NCBI GenBank assembly: GCA_003249555.1
Contig: QKIQ01000057.1
Coordinates: forward strand, 1 to 64,000
Direction of reading: 5' to 3'
Origin: Clostridia bacterium
Lineage (GTDB): Bacteria > Bacillota > Clostridia > Christensenellales > SZUA-584
Length of the DNA stretch: 64,000 nt
Shown here: positions 50,497 through 59,585 of the stretch, one piece after another
Layout: every line of letters starts with the position of its first letter
Position numbering within the stretch: the stretch's first letter is position 1
Program-made: the position numbers and the translations under genes
The notes under the pieces: generated by a model
Databases searched by the model: none
What the model saw: the letters and a program-made list of their open reading frames with translations, nothing else
Told to the model about the DNA's origin: nothing

Positions 50497-52919
50497 CAGA
50501 TAAACACCTCGACATGATATTCTGATTTACCGCTTTTATACGGTATCACGCTGCCCTGAATAGGCACGCCGTCTACCAAGATATCCAGTGATTTCTTTCT
50601 CTCGTTGTGAACGGTGATGGTGTATTGAGCGCCGCGAAACAGCCTTTTTACCGTGTAACCGCTGATCTCGGCGGGCACACACGGGTTAATCATCAGCCCG
50701 TCATAATGCGGCGTAATGCCAAGCAGCGCCTGGCTGACGCACACGAACGACCACGCGGCCGTGCCGGTAAGCCAGCTGTTTTTGGCTTCGCCGTATCGAG
50801 GGGCATATCGGCCCGCGATCATCTGGCTGTACACATACGGTTCCGTTCTGTGAATATCGCTAAACTCTTCAACATAAGCGGGGCAGGAGCGTCGATATGT
50901 GTCGAACGCTTCATCGGCATGGCCAAGCTGCGTTTCCGCAACGGCTACCCACGGATTGTTGTGGCAAAACACAGAGCCGTTCTCTTTATAAGACGCAGGG
51001 TAGCTTGTGATTTCGCCGAGTTCCTTGTGATACTGCGAATAGCAGGGCGCGAGCAGCTCGATGCCGAAGTCGTTGAGCAGTCGTTTCCTGACAGAAGCAA
51101 GCGCGCGCTCAGCATATCCTTCCTCAATACCTATACCCGCCATTACACAAAAACCCTGAGGCTCAATGAATATCTGACCTTCTTTGCATTGATGGCTGCC
51201 GACTTTGTTTTCAAAGGCGTCGTATGCACGCAGGAACCATTCGCCGTCCCAGGCGTGCTTAATCACGGCTTTTTGAATGGCATTCACCTCGCGCAGCACC
51301 GCTTGCGCTTCTTCTTTGGACCCGTAATAGTGACATAATTCGGCATATTCTTTGGCATACTTCACAAAAATACCTGCAATCAGCACGCTTTCGGCCTTGC
51401 CGCTTTCAAAGTTGGCCACGGTCTGAAAGCTTTCACCGGGCTTTTCGGAAAAGCAGTTCAGATTGAGGCAATCGTTCCAGTCCGCACGGCCAATCAGCGG
51501 CAGACCATGCGGCCCTTTATGCGTCACGGTATAGCTGATGCTGCGGCGCAAATGCTCAAACAGCGGTTTTTCGGTGCCCGGCTGATTGTTGAACGGTACT
51601 AGTTCGTCAAGAATGTCCGATTTGCCTGTTTCCCGAATGTAAGCCGCGGTACAGGCGACCAGCCAGAGAGGGTCGTCGTTGAAACCGGTTCCCACATCGG
51701 CGTTTCCGCGCTTGGTGAGCGGCTGATATTGGTGATAGGTGCTGCCGTCTTCAAACTGAACGGCGGCGATATCGAGTATGCGTTCTCTGGCGCGTTCCGG
51801 AACAAGATGAACGAACCCGAGCAAGTCCTGACAGCTGTCTCTAAAGCCCATGCCACGCCCCACGCCGCTTTCAAAATAGCTCGCGCTGCGGCTCAGGCTA
51901 AACGTTACCATGCATTGATACTGGTTCCAGATGTTGACCATGCGGTTAAGCTTTTCATTGGGGCTGGTGATGTAAAAACGCTCAAGAAGCTGTGTCCAGT
52001 TATCCTTTAATGCCTGAAAAGCGGATTCGACTGCGGCCGAGTCGGCATAACGGGCAATCATGGTTTTGGCTTTGTCTTTTTTGATGATACCTTTGCTTTC
52101 CCATTTATCGTTCTGATCGTTTTCCACGTAACCTATAATAAATACAAAGCTCTTTTCTTCTCCCGGGGCAAGCGTTATATCAACGCGGTGGCTTGCCATG
52201 GGTGCCCAGCCGCTTGCGACGCTTAAACCGCTTTTGCCCATCAGTACCATTCTTGGCGCTTCCCACGAACCGAAACGCCCAAGAAATGCTTCCCTGTCGG
52301 TATCAAAGCCGCTGACAGGGGCGTTTACGCTGTAAAATGCGTAATGGTTACGGCGCTCACGGTATTCGGACTTATGATAAAGCACGCTGCCTTCAGTTTC
52401 CACCTCGCCGATGCTTAGGTTGCGCTGGAAGTTCTGCGAATCGTCCACAGTGTCCCACAGGCACCATTCGATGGCACTGTAGAGCTGTATGCTTTTCTCA
52501 TTTTGGCTTGTGTTTTTGAGTGTCAGCTTATTGACCTCACACGTATCGTTGAGAGGAACAAAGCATGTGAGTGTGGCACAAAGCTCATTTTTCGTGCTTT
52601 CAATGATTGTATAATTAAGCCCATGACGGCACTTGTAGCTGTCGAGCGCTGTTTTGCATGGTAGAAAACCAGGATTCCAGAGTGTGTCGCTATCTTTTAT
52701 ATAGTAGTGACGGCCGTCCTGATCGTAGGGTACGTTATTATACCGGTAACGCGTGATACGGCGAAGCTTGGCGTCCTTGTAGAAACAATACCCGCCCCCT
52801 GTGTTGGAAATAATGCTGAAAAAATCGTTGTTGCCGAGATAATTAATCCAAGGAAGAGGTGTGGCAGGCGTTTCAATGACATATTCTCTTGCTGTATCGT
52901 CGAAATGGCCGTATTTCAT
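50496..52919 (-). CDS. GH94 cellobiose/cellodextrin-type phosphorylase
   Basis: 807 aa. An N-terminal beta-sandwich (about 10-290), then the alpha6/alpha6 barrel with FRDSCQDLLGF (359-369), the general-acid motif RADWNDCLNLN (478-488) and NGSVFCHNNPW, all diagnostic for GH94. It splits cellobiose-like disaccharides with phosphate to glucose-1-phosphate, saving ATP. Length fits cellobiose phosphorylase. AGGAG lies 10 nt before the ATG. Co-transcribed with the GH1 gene and controlled from the operator region shared with lacI. Confidence 0.93.
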   Translation of the reverse strand: MKYGHFDDTAREYVIETPATPLPWINYLGNNDFFSIISNTGGGYCFYKDAKLRRITRYRYNNVPYDQDGRHYYIKDSDTLWNPGFLPCKTALDSYKCRHGLNYTIIESTKNELCATLTCFVPLNDTCEVNKLTLKNTSQNEKSIQLYSAIEWCLWDTVDDSQNFQRNLSIGEVETEGSVLYHKSEYRERRNHYAFYSVNAPVSGFDTDREAFLGRFGSWEAPRMVLMGKSGLSVASGWAPMASHRVDITLAPGEEKSFVFIIGYVENDQNDKWESKGIIKKDKAKTMIARYADSAAVESAFQALKDNWTQLLERFYITSPNEKLNRMVNIWNQYQCMVTFSLSRSASYFESGVGRGMGFRDSCQDLLGFVHLVPERARERILDIAAVQFEDGSTYHQYQPLTKRGNADVGTGFNDDPLWLVACTAAYIRETGKSDILDELVPFNNQPGTEKPLFEHLRRSISYTVTHKGPHGLPLIGRADWNDCLNLNCFSEKPGESFQTVANFESGKAESVLIAGIFVKYAKEYAELCHYYGSKEEAQAVLREVNAIQKAVIKHAWDGEWFLRAYDAFENKVGSHQCKEGQIFIEPQGFCVMAGIGIEEGYAERALASVRKRLLNDFGIELLAPCYSQYHKELGEITSYPASYKENGSVFCHNNPWVAVAETQLGHADEAFDTYRRSCPAYVEEFSDIHRTEPYVYSQMIAGRYAPRYGEAKNSWLTGTAAWSFVCVSQALLGITPHYDGLMINPCVPAEISGYTVKRLFRGAQYTITVHNERKKSLDILVDGVPIQGSVIPYKSGKSEYHVEVFI

Positions 52920-52954
52920 GGTGTTGGTCTCCTATGTTATTAACATGTAATAAA

Positions 52955-53234
52955 CGAAAACGATTACGCTTTATATGAGTTATTCTATACAATGCTATTC
53001 AAAAAGTAAAGATGTTTATTAAAAAACGAGACAATTCCTATTAAAAAACCAATAAATGGGCTTAAAATGACAAACATACTCGTTATTTTATGATTAACAC
53101 CCCTTGACTTTACAGGAAATGATGCTATATAATTAATCAAGCGAAAACGATTAAGAAGAAAAGCTTGCATATTAACCGGTAGATCGTTGATGATTATGGC
53201 GAAAACGTGTATAATTCGACATAAAACGTTTTCG
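52955..53234. promoter_or_regulatory. LacI-type operator cluster between the GH94 and lacI genes
   Basis: Four sites share an AAAACG core with CG centre: CGAAAACGATTACG (52955-52968), CGAAAACGATTAAG (53142-53155), CGAAAACGTGTA (53200-53211) and the palindrome AAAACGTTTT (53223-53232). One lies before the GH94 start, two at the lacI promoter. Confidence 0.7.
53187..53215 (+). promoter_or_regulatory. lacI-type gene promoter
   Basis: TTGATG (53187-53192), 17 bp, TATAAT (53210-53215). An operator lies within the spacer and another at the start point, which predicts tight autoregulation. Confidence 0.7.
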
Positions 53235-53248
53235 AGGAGTATCATAAT

Positions 53249-54283
53249 ATGGTGACAATTAAAGATGTATCAAAAAAATGCGGGGTTTCCGCCGCAACTG
53301 TCAGCAAAGCGCTCAACGGTTATTCGGACATTGGGGAAGAAACAGCAGAATACGTGCGCAGTGTGGCCAAAGAAATGGGCTATCTGCCCAATGCGACGGC
53401 GCGTGCCCTCAAGACCAACCGCTCAAACAATCTCGGTGTGTTGTTCATCGATAAGACGCAGAGCGGCTTGACGCATGAGTATTTTTCATCTGTGCTAAAC
53501 AGCTTTAAGGTGGAAGCGGAAAGACACGGTTTTGATATTACATTTATCAGCAAGAATATCGGACAGTTTAGGATGAGCTACTATGAGCACTGCAAATACC
53601 GCAATTGCGACGGCGTGGTGGTTGCGAGCGTCAACTTTAAAGATCCGGACGTGATTGAACTTGTAAACAGCGAGATACCCACCGTCACGATCGACCATGT
53701 TTTTGACAACAGAACAGCTATATTATCAGACAATGTAGAGTGTGTCTGTCAAATGGTACGCTATCTGTATGACTGCGGTCACAGGCACATCGCGTATATA
53801 CACGGCGAGGATACATCGGTTACACAAAAACGCCTTGCCAGCTTTCATAAAACATGTAAAGAGCTTGGTATCGACCCGCCCGACGAATACGTCAAGCAGG
53901 CGATCTACCACGATCCCAAGGTCAGCGGCCTTGCCACGCGTGAGCTTTTGGCACTGCCGGTACGGCCTACGTGCATCATGTATCCCGACGATTTTTCTTT
54001 CATCGGCGGCATGAATGAGATTGAACGCCACGGGCTTGAGATTCCAAAAGACATCAGCGTTGTAGGGCATGACGGCATCTATTTATCTCAAGTGCTGCGC
54101 CCTCGCCTTACCACGATTAAGCAGGATACGCAAGCGCTGGGGCGGGAAGCGGCTGCGAAGCTGATCGAAGCCGTTGTGTCGCCAAAAACTTTCATTCCGC
54201 AGCAGATAATTGTACCCGGGCATATTATTGAAGGCAAGTCGGTACAAAAGCTGAACAGCACAATCAGTATTGTTGATCTGTAA
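53249..54283 (+). CDS. LacI-family regulator of the beta-glucoside locus
   Basis: 344 aa. N-terminal helix-turn-helix with hinge (TIKDVSKKCGVSAATVSKALNGYSDIGEET ... RALKTNRSNNLGVLF), then a periplasmic-binding-type ligand domain (TVTIDHVFDN, ISVVGHDGIYLSQVLRPRLTTI). The GAGGAG ribosome site precedes ATG 53249. Divergent from the GH94-GH1 operon and upstream of the ABC importer, it likely represses both until the disaccharide is present. Confidence 0.94.
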   Translation: MVTIKDVSKKCGVSAATVSKALNGYSDIGEETAEYVRSVAKEMGYLPNATARALKTNRSNNLGVLFIDKTQSGLTHEYFSSVLNSFKVEAERHGFDITFISKNIGQFRMSYYEHCKYRNCDGVVVASVNFKDPDVIELVNSEIPTVTIDHVFDNRTAILSDNVECVCQMVRYLYDCGHRHIAYIHGEDTSVTQKRLASFHKTCKELGIDPPDEYVKQAIYHDPKVSGLATRELLALPVRPTCIMYPDDFSFIGGMNEIERHGLEIPKDISVVGHDGIYLSQVLRPRLTTIKQDTQALGREAAAKLIEAVVSPKTFIPQQIIVPGHIIEGKSVQKLNSTISIVDL

Positions 54284-54288
54284 AAAAC

Positions 54289-54351
54289 GGTTCTCATATA
54301 GAACCTATGATAGATTTTTATATTTGGCATACGTAAAACTTCCACGTATGC
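54289..54351 (+). other. Two hairpins between lacI and the solute-binding protein gene
   Basis: GGTTCT-CATAT-AGAACC (54289-54305) is followed by a T-rich stretch and may partly terminate lacI mRNA. GCATACGT/ACGTATGC (54327-54351) sits just upstream of AAGGAGGAG and may protect the 5' end of the transporter mRNA. Confidence 0.5.
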
Positions 54352-54371
54352 AATAAAAAAGGAGGAGAAAT

Positions 54372-55796
54372 ATGAGAACTTTTAAAATGCTGATCGTCAG
54401 CATGGTTGCTTTGGTTATGCTGGTTTCGCTGGCTGCTTGCGGCGCCCCTGCAGAACAACCGTCGGATTCCGCTCCCGCTGAATCTAAATCTGCTGAGCCT
54501 GTTGAAGAGCCGACCGAAGCGGCGACTGAGGAAGCCCCTGCCGATACAGGGACGGTGCTTAATATTTATTGCTGGAATACGGAGTTTCAGGACAGATTCA
54601 AAGCCTTTTTTGAAGAAGAAGGCCTTGTCCCAGAAGGTGTTACAGTCAACTGGCTGATCACGCCCAGTGACGGCGGAGCCTATCAGCAAAAATTGGATGA
54701 AGCGCTGCTTGCTCAGGAAAGCGCAGCTGCTGACGACAAAGTTGACCTGTTCCTTATCGAAGCGGATTATGCGCTTAAGTACATCAACAGCCCTTATGCG
54801 GCTGACGTCTATGGCGACGTTGGTCTTACGGAAGCGGATACTGCCGATATGTATCAGTATACAAAGGATATCTGTACAGATTCAAACGGCATCCTCAGAG
54901 GCGTTTCCTGGCAGGCATGCCCGGGCGGCTTGATTTATCGCCGTTCCATAGCCAAAGACGTGCTGGGTACAGACGATCCCGAGGAAGTACAAAAAGCGCT
55001 GGACAGCTGGGAGAAGTTTGACGCTGTGGCCGCCCAAGCCAAGGATAAAGGATATTATATCACATCTGGCTTTGTAGCCACATACCGTACGTTCTCCAAC
55101 AACGTGTCGGCTCCTTGGGTAAACGAAAACGACGAAATTATTTTTGACCCGGCTATCAAACAGTGGATTTCGCAAGCCAAGAATTATTTGGATAATGAAT
55201 ACACACTGCCGTATGGCATATGGGACACGGAAAGCTTCAACGAAGCGAAGGAAGACGGCAAGGCCATGTGCTATTTCGGACCCGGCTGGTTCTTCGATTT
55301 CTGTCTGATGCCGGCAACACTGGCAGACGCCGAAGCTGAGAAAGCTCCCGGAAACGGCAGCTATGGCGATTGGGGCCTTGTGAAAGGACCTCAGGGCTTC
55401 TTCTGGGGCGGCACGTGGCTTTGCGCGGCTGCCGGTTCGGATAATATGAACCTGGTTCGTGAGATCATGCTGAAAATGACTTGCGATAAGGAGACCCTTG
55501 TGGAAATCACCAATAAATATGCTGACTTCACAAACAGCATTCCGGCAATGGAAGAGATCGCTGCCAGCGACTACGCTCATCCGTTCCTTGGCGGACAGAA
55601 CCACATCGCCGTGCTGCTTGATAGCGCACAGAGTATCGATATGAGCAACATCACCAAGTATGACCAGCTGCTCAACGAACCATTGCCCGCTGCGTTTAAG
55701 GACTATTTCCTCGGAACAATCACAGAAGAAGAAGCTTACGAAAACTTCTACAAAGCTGCGATTGAATCTTATCCCAATCTAAAGAAACCCGAATAA
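54372..55796 (+). CDS. ABC sugar transporter solute-binding lipoprotein
   Basis: 474 aa. Lipobox SLAAC (C23), an acidic Pro/Glu/Ala linker (25-58), then a family-1 binding protein (VLNIYCWNTEFQDRFKAFFEEE, PGGLIYRRSIAKDVLG, GKAMCYFGPGWFF). Aromatic residues suit oligosaccharide binding. Followed by a strong hairpin and two permease genes. Cellobiose or a related beta-glucoside is the likely ligand from context. Confidence 0.9.
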   Translation: MRTFKMLIVSMVALVMLVSLAACGAPAEQPSDSAPAESKSAEPVEEPTEAATEEAPADTGTVLNIYCWNTEFQDRFKAFFEEEGLVPEGVTVNWLITPSDGGAYQQKLDEALLAQESAAADDKVDLFLIEADYALKYINSPYAADVYGDVGLTEADTADMYQYTKDICTDSNGILRGVSWQACPGGLIYRRSIAKDVLGTDDPEEVQKALDSWEKFDAVAAQAKDKGYYITSGFVATYRTFSNNVSAPWVNENDEIIFDPAIKQWISQAKNYLDNEYTLPYGIWDTESFNEAKEDGKAMCYFGPGWFFDFCLMPATLADAEAEKAPGNGSYGDWGLVKGPQGFFWGGTWLCAAAGSDNMNLVREIMLKMTCDKETLVEITNKYADFTNSIPAMEEIAASDYAHPFLGGQNHIAVLLDSAQSIDMSNITKYDQLLNEPLPAAFKDYFLGTITEEEAYENFYKAAIESYPNLKKPE

Positions 55797-55812
55797 AAAC
55801 GATCCGTTTGCT

Positions 55813-55839
55813 GCGGCAGAGCGTTATTCGCTCTGCCGC
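55813..55839 (+). terminator. Intergenic hairpin downstream of the binding-protein gene
   Basis: GCGGCAGAGCG (55813-55823) pairs perfectly with CGCTCTGCCGC (55829-55839), loop TTATT, no T-run. Such hairpins after binding-protein genes stabilise the upstream mRNA or attenuate read-through so the binding protein is made in excess. Confidence 0.75.
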
Positions 55840-55886
55840 GGTCATTAAAATCGTTGTTGACTACGAGAAGGATGAGGTGAACAAAT

Positions 55887-56891
55887 ATGCTAAGTCATGC
55901 TGAAGGGAAAAAGCGCAAATCAATTAGCTATGCAAAGTGGGGTTATCTGTTTATTGCCCCGTTCTTTATCGCCTTCATTGTTTTTCAGCTGGTTCCGCTG
56001 ATATCGACGTTCTATAACAGTTTTTTTGAGAATTACCGTGTCGGTCTTGAACAAATTGGGCCAAACTATGTGGGCATGGATAATTACGTAAATCTAATCA
56101 GTGAAGGTGAATTTGCGGCAAGCGCGCTCAATACTTTGATCATTTGGATTATGGGCTTTATACCTCAGATCCTTGTGGCGCTGCTTCTGGCTGTATGGTT
56201 CACCAGTTACCGCTTAAATTTGAAAGGTCAGCGTTTTTTTAAAACGGTTATATATATGCCGAATCTGATTATGGCTTCGGCGTTTGCCATGTTGTTCTTT
56301 ATGCTGTTTTCGCCCGTAGGGCCGATTAACCAAATACTCACACAAACGGGCGCGATCGATCAATCCATCATGTTTTTTGATATTGCGATAACAAACCGCA
56401 GCATCATTGCTTTTATGAATTTCATCATGTGGTTTGGAAACACGACGATTCTTTTGATGGCCGGAATCATGGGTATCGAACAAAGCCTGTTCGAGTCGGC
56501 AGAGATCGACGGCGCCAAATCGATGCAGATATTTTTCAAGGTGACATTGCCGCTGCTGATGCCCATTCTTGTATACGTCATTATCACATCCATGATTGGC
56601 GGTATACAGATGTTTGATGTGCCGCAAGTCATTTCTAAGGGCCTTGGCACACCCGACAGAACGTGCATGACGTTGATTATGTATCTGAACCGTCTTCTGA
56701 CCAGCAAGAATTTCGGGCTGGCCGGCGCAGTGTCGGTGCTCATATTCATCATTACTGCGGTACTCAGCGTGTCGGTATACCAATCATTGATGAAAAATTA
56801 CAAGTCAGAAAAAATAGTTACGGCCAAAAAGAATCTGTTGGCTGTAAAATCATCCGGCAAGTTAAGCAAGAATGAGGAGGTACAGGCATGA
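55887..56891 (+). CDS. ABC sugar permease, MalF-type
   Basis: 334 aa with six helices and a large first periplasmic loop. The EAA motif ESAEIDGAKSMQIFFKVTLPLLMP is complete. GAGG precedes ATG 55887. It overlaps the second permease by 4 bp. Confidence 0.93.
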   Translation: MLSHAEGKKRKSISYAKWGYLFIAPFFIAFIVFQLVPLISTFYNSFFENYRVGLEQIGPNYVGMDNYVNLISEGEFAASALNTLIIWIMGFIPQILVALLLAVWFTSYRLNLKGQRFFKTVIYMPNLIMASAFAMLFFMLFSPVGPINQILTQTGAIDQSIMFFDIAITNRSIIAFMNFIMWFGNTTILLMAGIMGIEQSLFESAEIDGAKSMQIFFKVTLPLLMPILVYVIITSMIGGIQMFDVPQVISKGLGTPDRTCMTLIMYLNRLLTSKNFGLAGAVSVLIFIITAVLSVSVYQSLMKNYKSEKIVTAKKNLLAVKSSGKLSKNEEVQA

Positions 56892-57754
56892 ATTCCAGTA
56901 TTTCCGGTAAAAAAACACAAGTGTTTTTATCGCTGAACAGAATATTTTGCTATATCGTTTTGGGTCTGCTTTCGCTGCTTTGTCTGTTCTCGTTCTATTT
57001 TCTTCTTGTGAATGCATCAAGGCCGCATGCAGAAATCATGTCGGAGTTTTCACTGGTGCCGGGTAATTTTCTGTTCAAAAACCTGTCGACCCTTTTGTCG
57101 GATGAAAACATACCGATCGTTCGCGGTTTGCTCAACAGTCTGCTGATATCCAGCTGCACCGCTGCGTTAACGACGTATTTTTCCGCGATGACGGCGTATG
57201 GTATCTATGCGTACAATTTCAAGTTCAAGCGGCTTGCGTTCACTTTCATTATGCTGATTATGATGGTGCCGACTCAGGTTTCTGCGCTGGGCTTTATACA
57301 GCTTGTCACTAAGATGGGGATGATGGATACGTTTTATCCGCTTATCCTGCCTTCTATTGCAGCTCCTGTCGTGTTCTTCTATATGAAATCGTACATGGAG
57401 AGCGTTCTTCCTTTGGAAATTGTGGAAGCGGCGCGGGTGGACGGTTCCAATGAATTCAAGACGTTTAACCGGATTGTTCTGCCGGTGATAAAGCCGGCCA
57501 TGGCCGTTCAGGCGATATTTGCGTTTGTCACAAGCTGGAACAATTATTTCACCCCGTCACTTATCATCAATTCGGCGAACAATAAAACCATTCCGATATT
57601 GATTTATCAACTGCGCAGTGCCGACTATATGAAGTTTGATTTGGGTCAGGTATATGTCATGATATTTGTAGCGATCATACCGCTGATGGTCGTCTATATT
57701 TTCCTTTCAAAATTTATTATAAAAGGGCTGACACTGGGAAGCGTAAAAGGATAA
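56888..57754 (+). CDS. ABC sugar permease, MalG-type
   Basis: 288 aa with six helices; EAA motif EAARVDGSNEFKTFNRIVLPVIKP. It pairs with the MalF-type protein. No ATP-binding protein is encoded in the locus, so a shared MsmX/MalK-type ATPase elsewhere must power it, as is common for such importers in Firmicutes. Confidence 0.94.
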   Translation: MNSSISGKKTQVFLSLNRIFCYIVLGLLSLLCLFSFYFLLVNASRPHAEIMSEFSLVPGNFLFKNLSTLLSDENIPIVRGLLNSLLISSCTAALTTYFSAMTAYGIYAYNFKFKRLAFTFIMLIMMVPTQVSALGFIQLVTKMGMMDTFYPLILPSIAAPVVFFYMKSYMESVLPLEIVEAARVDGSNEFKTFNRIVLPVIKPAMAVQAIFAFVTSWNNYFTPSLIINSANNKTIPILIYQLRSADYMKFDLGQVYVMIFVAIIPLMVVYIFLSKFIIKGLTLGSVKG

Positions 57755-57830
57755 ACTTAGATACGCCGGTCAATGACACACCTGACTGACCAATTCTTCA
57801 ATAGTCAGTAAGCGTCACACATAAACGCAC

Positions 57831-57873
57831 AAAAGAAGTCCGGAGTTTGAAGCGCTTCGGACTTCTTTTTTTT
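57831..57873 (+). terminator. Rho-independent terminator of the ABC transporter operon
   Basis: AAAAGAAGTCCG (57831-57842) pairs with CGGACTTCTTTT (57858-57869), followed by more T residues. Confidence 0.92.
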
Positions 57874-57917
57874 ACGAAAGCATTATTTCACGTGTATGTG
57901 TCAGGCAAAAGTCCGTT

Positions 57918-59258
57918 TCAGCGGCTTTTGAAAATTCCGATTCGCCGTATGTGCATAAACCCAACGGCGGCCACGCCGATAACGGCAAAAATCACCGCAA
58001 AGACAAGCCAGTGTCCTGATTCGGAGCCGGAATCCGCAGCATCATTGACGGGCGCCGCCAAGGCAATGCCCGGCTCATCTTCGATTATTTCCAACAGTGA
58101 GGCGGTGACAAAATAGCTTTGGCCTTCATAGATATCAAAAGATACATTGCCGTCTTGGTCGACCACGGCGCTTTGCTTATATTCTGCCAATTCGGACAAT
58201 GCGTGGTAACAGTATAGATACAGCGTGTCGCCGGGCAGATTGTTTGAAGCGGCGAAACGATAGGTGAAACAGCCCGGCATCTCGCCGGTTTGCGCAAAAT
58301 GCAGCTGATAAATGTCGAGCCCGTTTGCCGCATCGGAAACTGCCGCGTCTTTTCCCATCATCACGGCAAATTGATAGGCGTCAGAATCTGAAATTTGTCC
58401 CAGTTTGGCGCCGTCTATGGTGCAGGAGTAGCTGCCATAGTCGATGTTCAATGTAGCCTGTTTGGCTTTAAGCGCTTTGAGCGTTGTCGCTGACACGGAA
58501 TCGGCCGCTGTCATTGTCATGCTGAGAGTGCCGCCTTTGCTCAGCATGTCCAGCTCCAAGTTGTATACCGGCGGCATGGGAGTTGCCAAAGGGGACGGCG
58601 AATCCGCAGGTGAATTAAAAACTTCTGTGGACACTGACGGGGCTGGAGATGGAGTTAACGATACAGTGGCAACAGGAGACGCAGAATTGATTGGTCTCTC
58701 GGTTTTAGCCGGTTTGGGCGTGGGTGCTGTTGTCGGTATGGTGGGCGGCACGTCGTCTGTCGGTGCAGGAGTGGAAGCGGGTGCTTGAGACACTTCGGGC
58801 GTCGGCGTCGGGGTCGGTTCGGGCGTCGGCTGCACGGGAATGGTGACTGTAAGCGGATACGAGTAATTGATATCAACATTAGTCATGCTAAAATCGGTAT
58901 CATTTAAACAATTATACTCACCCGTTACGATTATTGAATACTTATCTCCCGGTTTTGCATCTTTACTGATTGCCACGCTCACTTTGCCCGTAAACGTTCT
59001 ATTAACATTAACAAGATTATCTTCATCGTCAACAAATTGATTCAAATCCCCGGTAATGCTGGCGGCATTACAAGAAATCTTTGTATTGAGCTGATAAGCA
59101 TAAACAGTGATCGTGTACGAATACTCATACGTTTGGCCGGGCTGTACATCCTGTGGCCCTGTAAACATGATATTTATACCGCTTGCCAACGCAACGGAAA
59201 TGCTCAGCGAAGACATCAGTACAATCGCCGAAAACAGCGTAACCGCGAGCTTCTTCAT
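57918..59258 (-). CDS. Secreted membrane-anchored surface protein with Thr/Pro linker (paralogue A)
   Basis: 446 aa. Signal peptide (to about 25), a beta-sandwich (DVQPGQTYEYSYTI ... ), a Pro/Thr/Ala/Ser linker (about 145-230) and a C-terminal domain (LELDMLSKGGTLSMTM ... DIYQLHFAQTGEMPG ... SAVVDQDGNVSFDIYEGQSYFVTAS), then one helix (about 420-438) and a basic tail. The C-terminal domain is shared with the protein at 59586-60848. No catalytic motif seen. The helix plus RRIGIFKSR resembles a membrane stop, not an LPxTG signal. Confidence 0.82.
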   Translation of the reverse strand: MKKLAVTLFSAIVLMSSLSISVALASGINIMFTGPQDVQPGQTYEYSYTITVYAYQLNTKISCNAASITGDLNQFVDDEDNLVNVNRTFTGKVSVAISKDAKPGDKYSIIVTGEYNCLNDTDFSMTNVDINYSYPLTVTIPVQPTPEPTPTPTPEVSQAPASTPAPTDDVPPTIPTTAPTPKPAKTERPINSASPVATVSLTPSPAPSVSTEVFNSPADSPSPLATPMPPVYNLELDMLSKGGTLSMTMTAADSVSATTLKALKAKQATLNIDYGSYSCTIDGAKLGQISDSDAYQFAVMMGKDAAVSDAANGLDIYQLHFAQTGEMPGCFTYRFAASNNLPGDTLYLYCYHALSELAEYKQSAVVDQDGNVSFDIYEGQSYFVTASLLEIIEDEPGIALAAPVNDAADSGSESGHWLVFAVIFAVIGVAAVGFMHIRRIGIFKSR

Positions 59259-59460
59259 TCGTTTTCTCCTTTATACACATAACGTATTGTGAGTGCCCAA
59301 GGCGCGGTATTATAAACGTTTGAACATGAAGAGGCGCCGGATGTTAAATAAGGTATGTGCTTACATTTTGTACGAAAAAAGAAAGAATGTCAACAAATTA
59401 ACTGAAAAATCGACACATTTATGGAGAAAAATAGCGCGCGCGATTATGCATCTGAATGTA

Positions 59461-59490
59461 GAAAAATGCTCCGGATTTAGCCGGAGCATT
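59461..59490 (-). terminator. Terminator of the paralogue B transcript
   Basis: AATGCTCCGG (59465-59474) and CCGGAGCATT (59481-59490) form a perfect 10-bp stem; on the minus strand it is followed by U residues. Confidence 0.75.
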
Positions 59491-59550
59491 CAGACTGTCA
59501 AATAAGCTAAAATATAAACTGGTGGAAAACCGAAGGTTTTTCGCCAAGCT

Positions 59551-59578
59551 CAAGGCTCCCGATTTAGCCGGAGCCTTG
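59551..59578. repeat. Second hairpin related to the terminator
   Basis: CAAGGCTCC (59551-59559) pairs with GGAGCCTTG (59570-59578). Its centre shares GATTTAGCCGGAGC with the terminator at 59465-59490, so the two arose by duplication. Confidence 0.7.
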
Positions 59579-59585
59579 GAAAAGA

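Larger units (their letters stand above)
59259..59585. other. Noncoding gap between surface-protein paralogues
   Basis: No gene supported. It holds two similar hairpins (59465-59490 and 59551-59578) and, next to 59258, the presumed promoter of the paralogue A gene. Confidence 0.5.
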
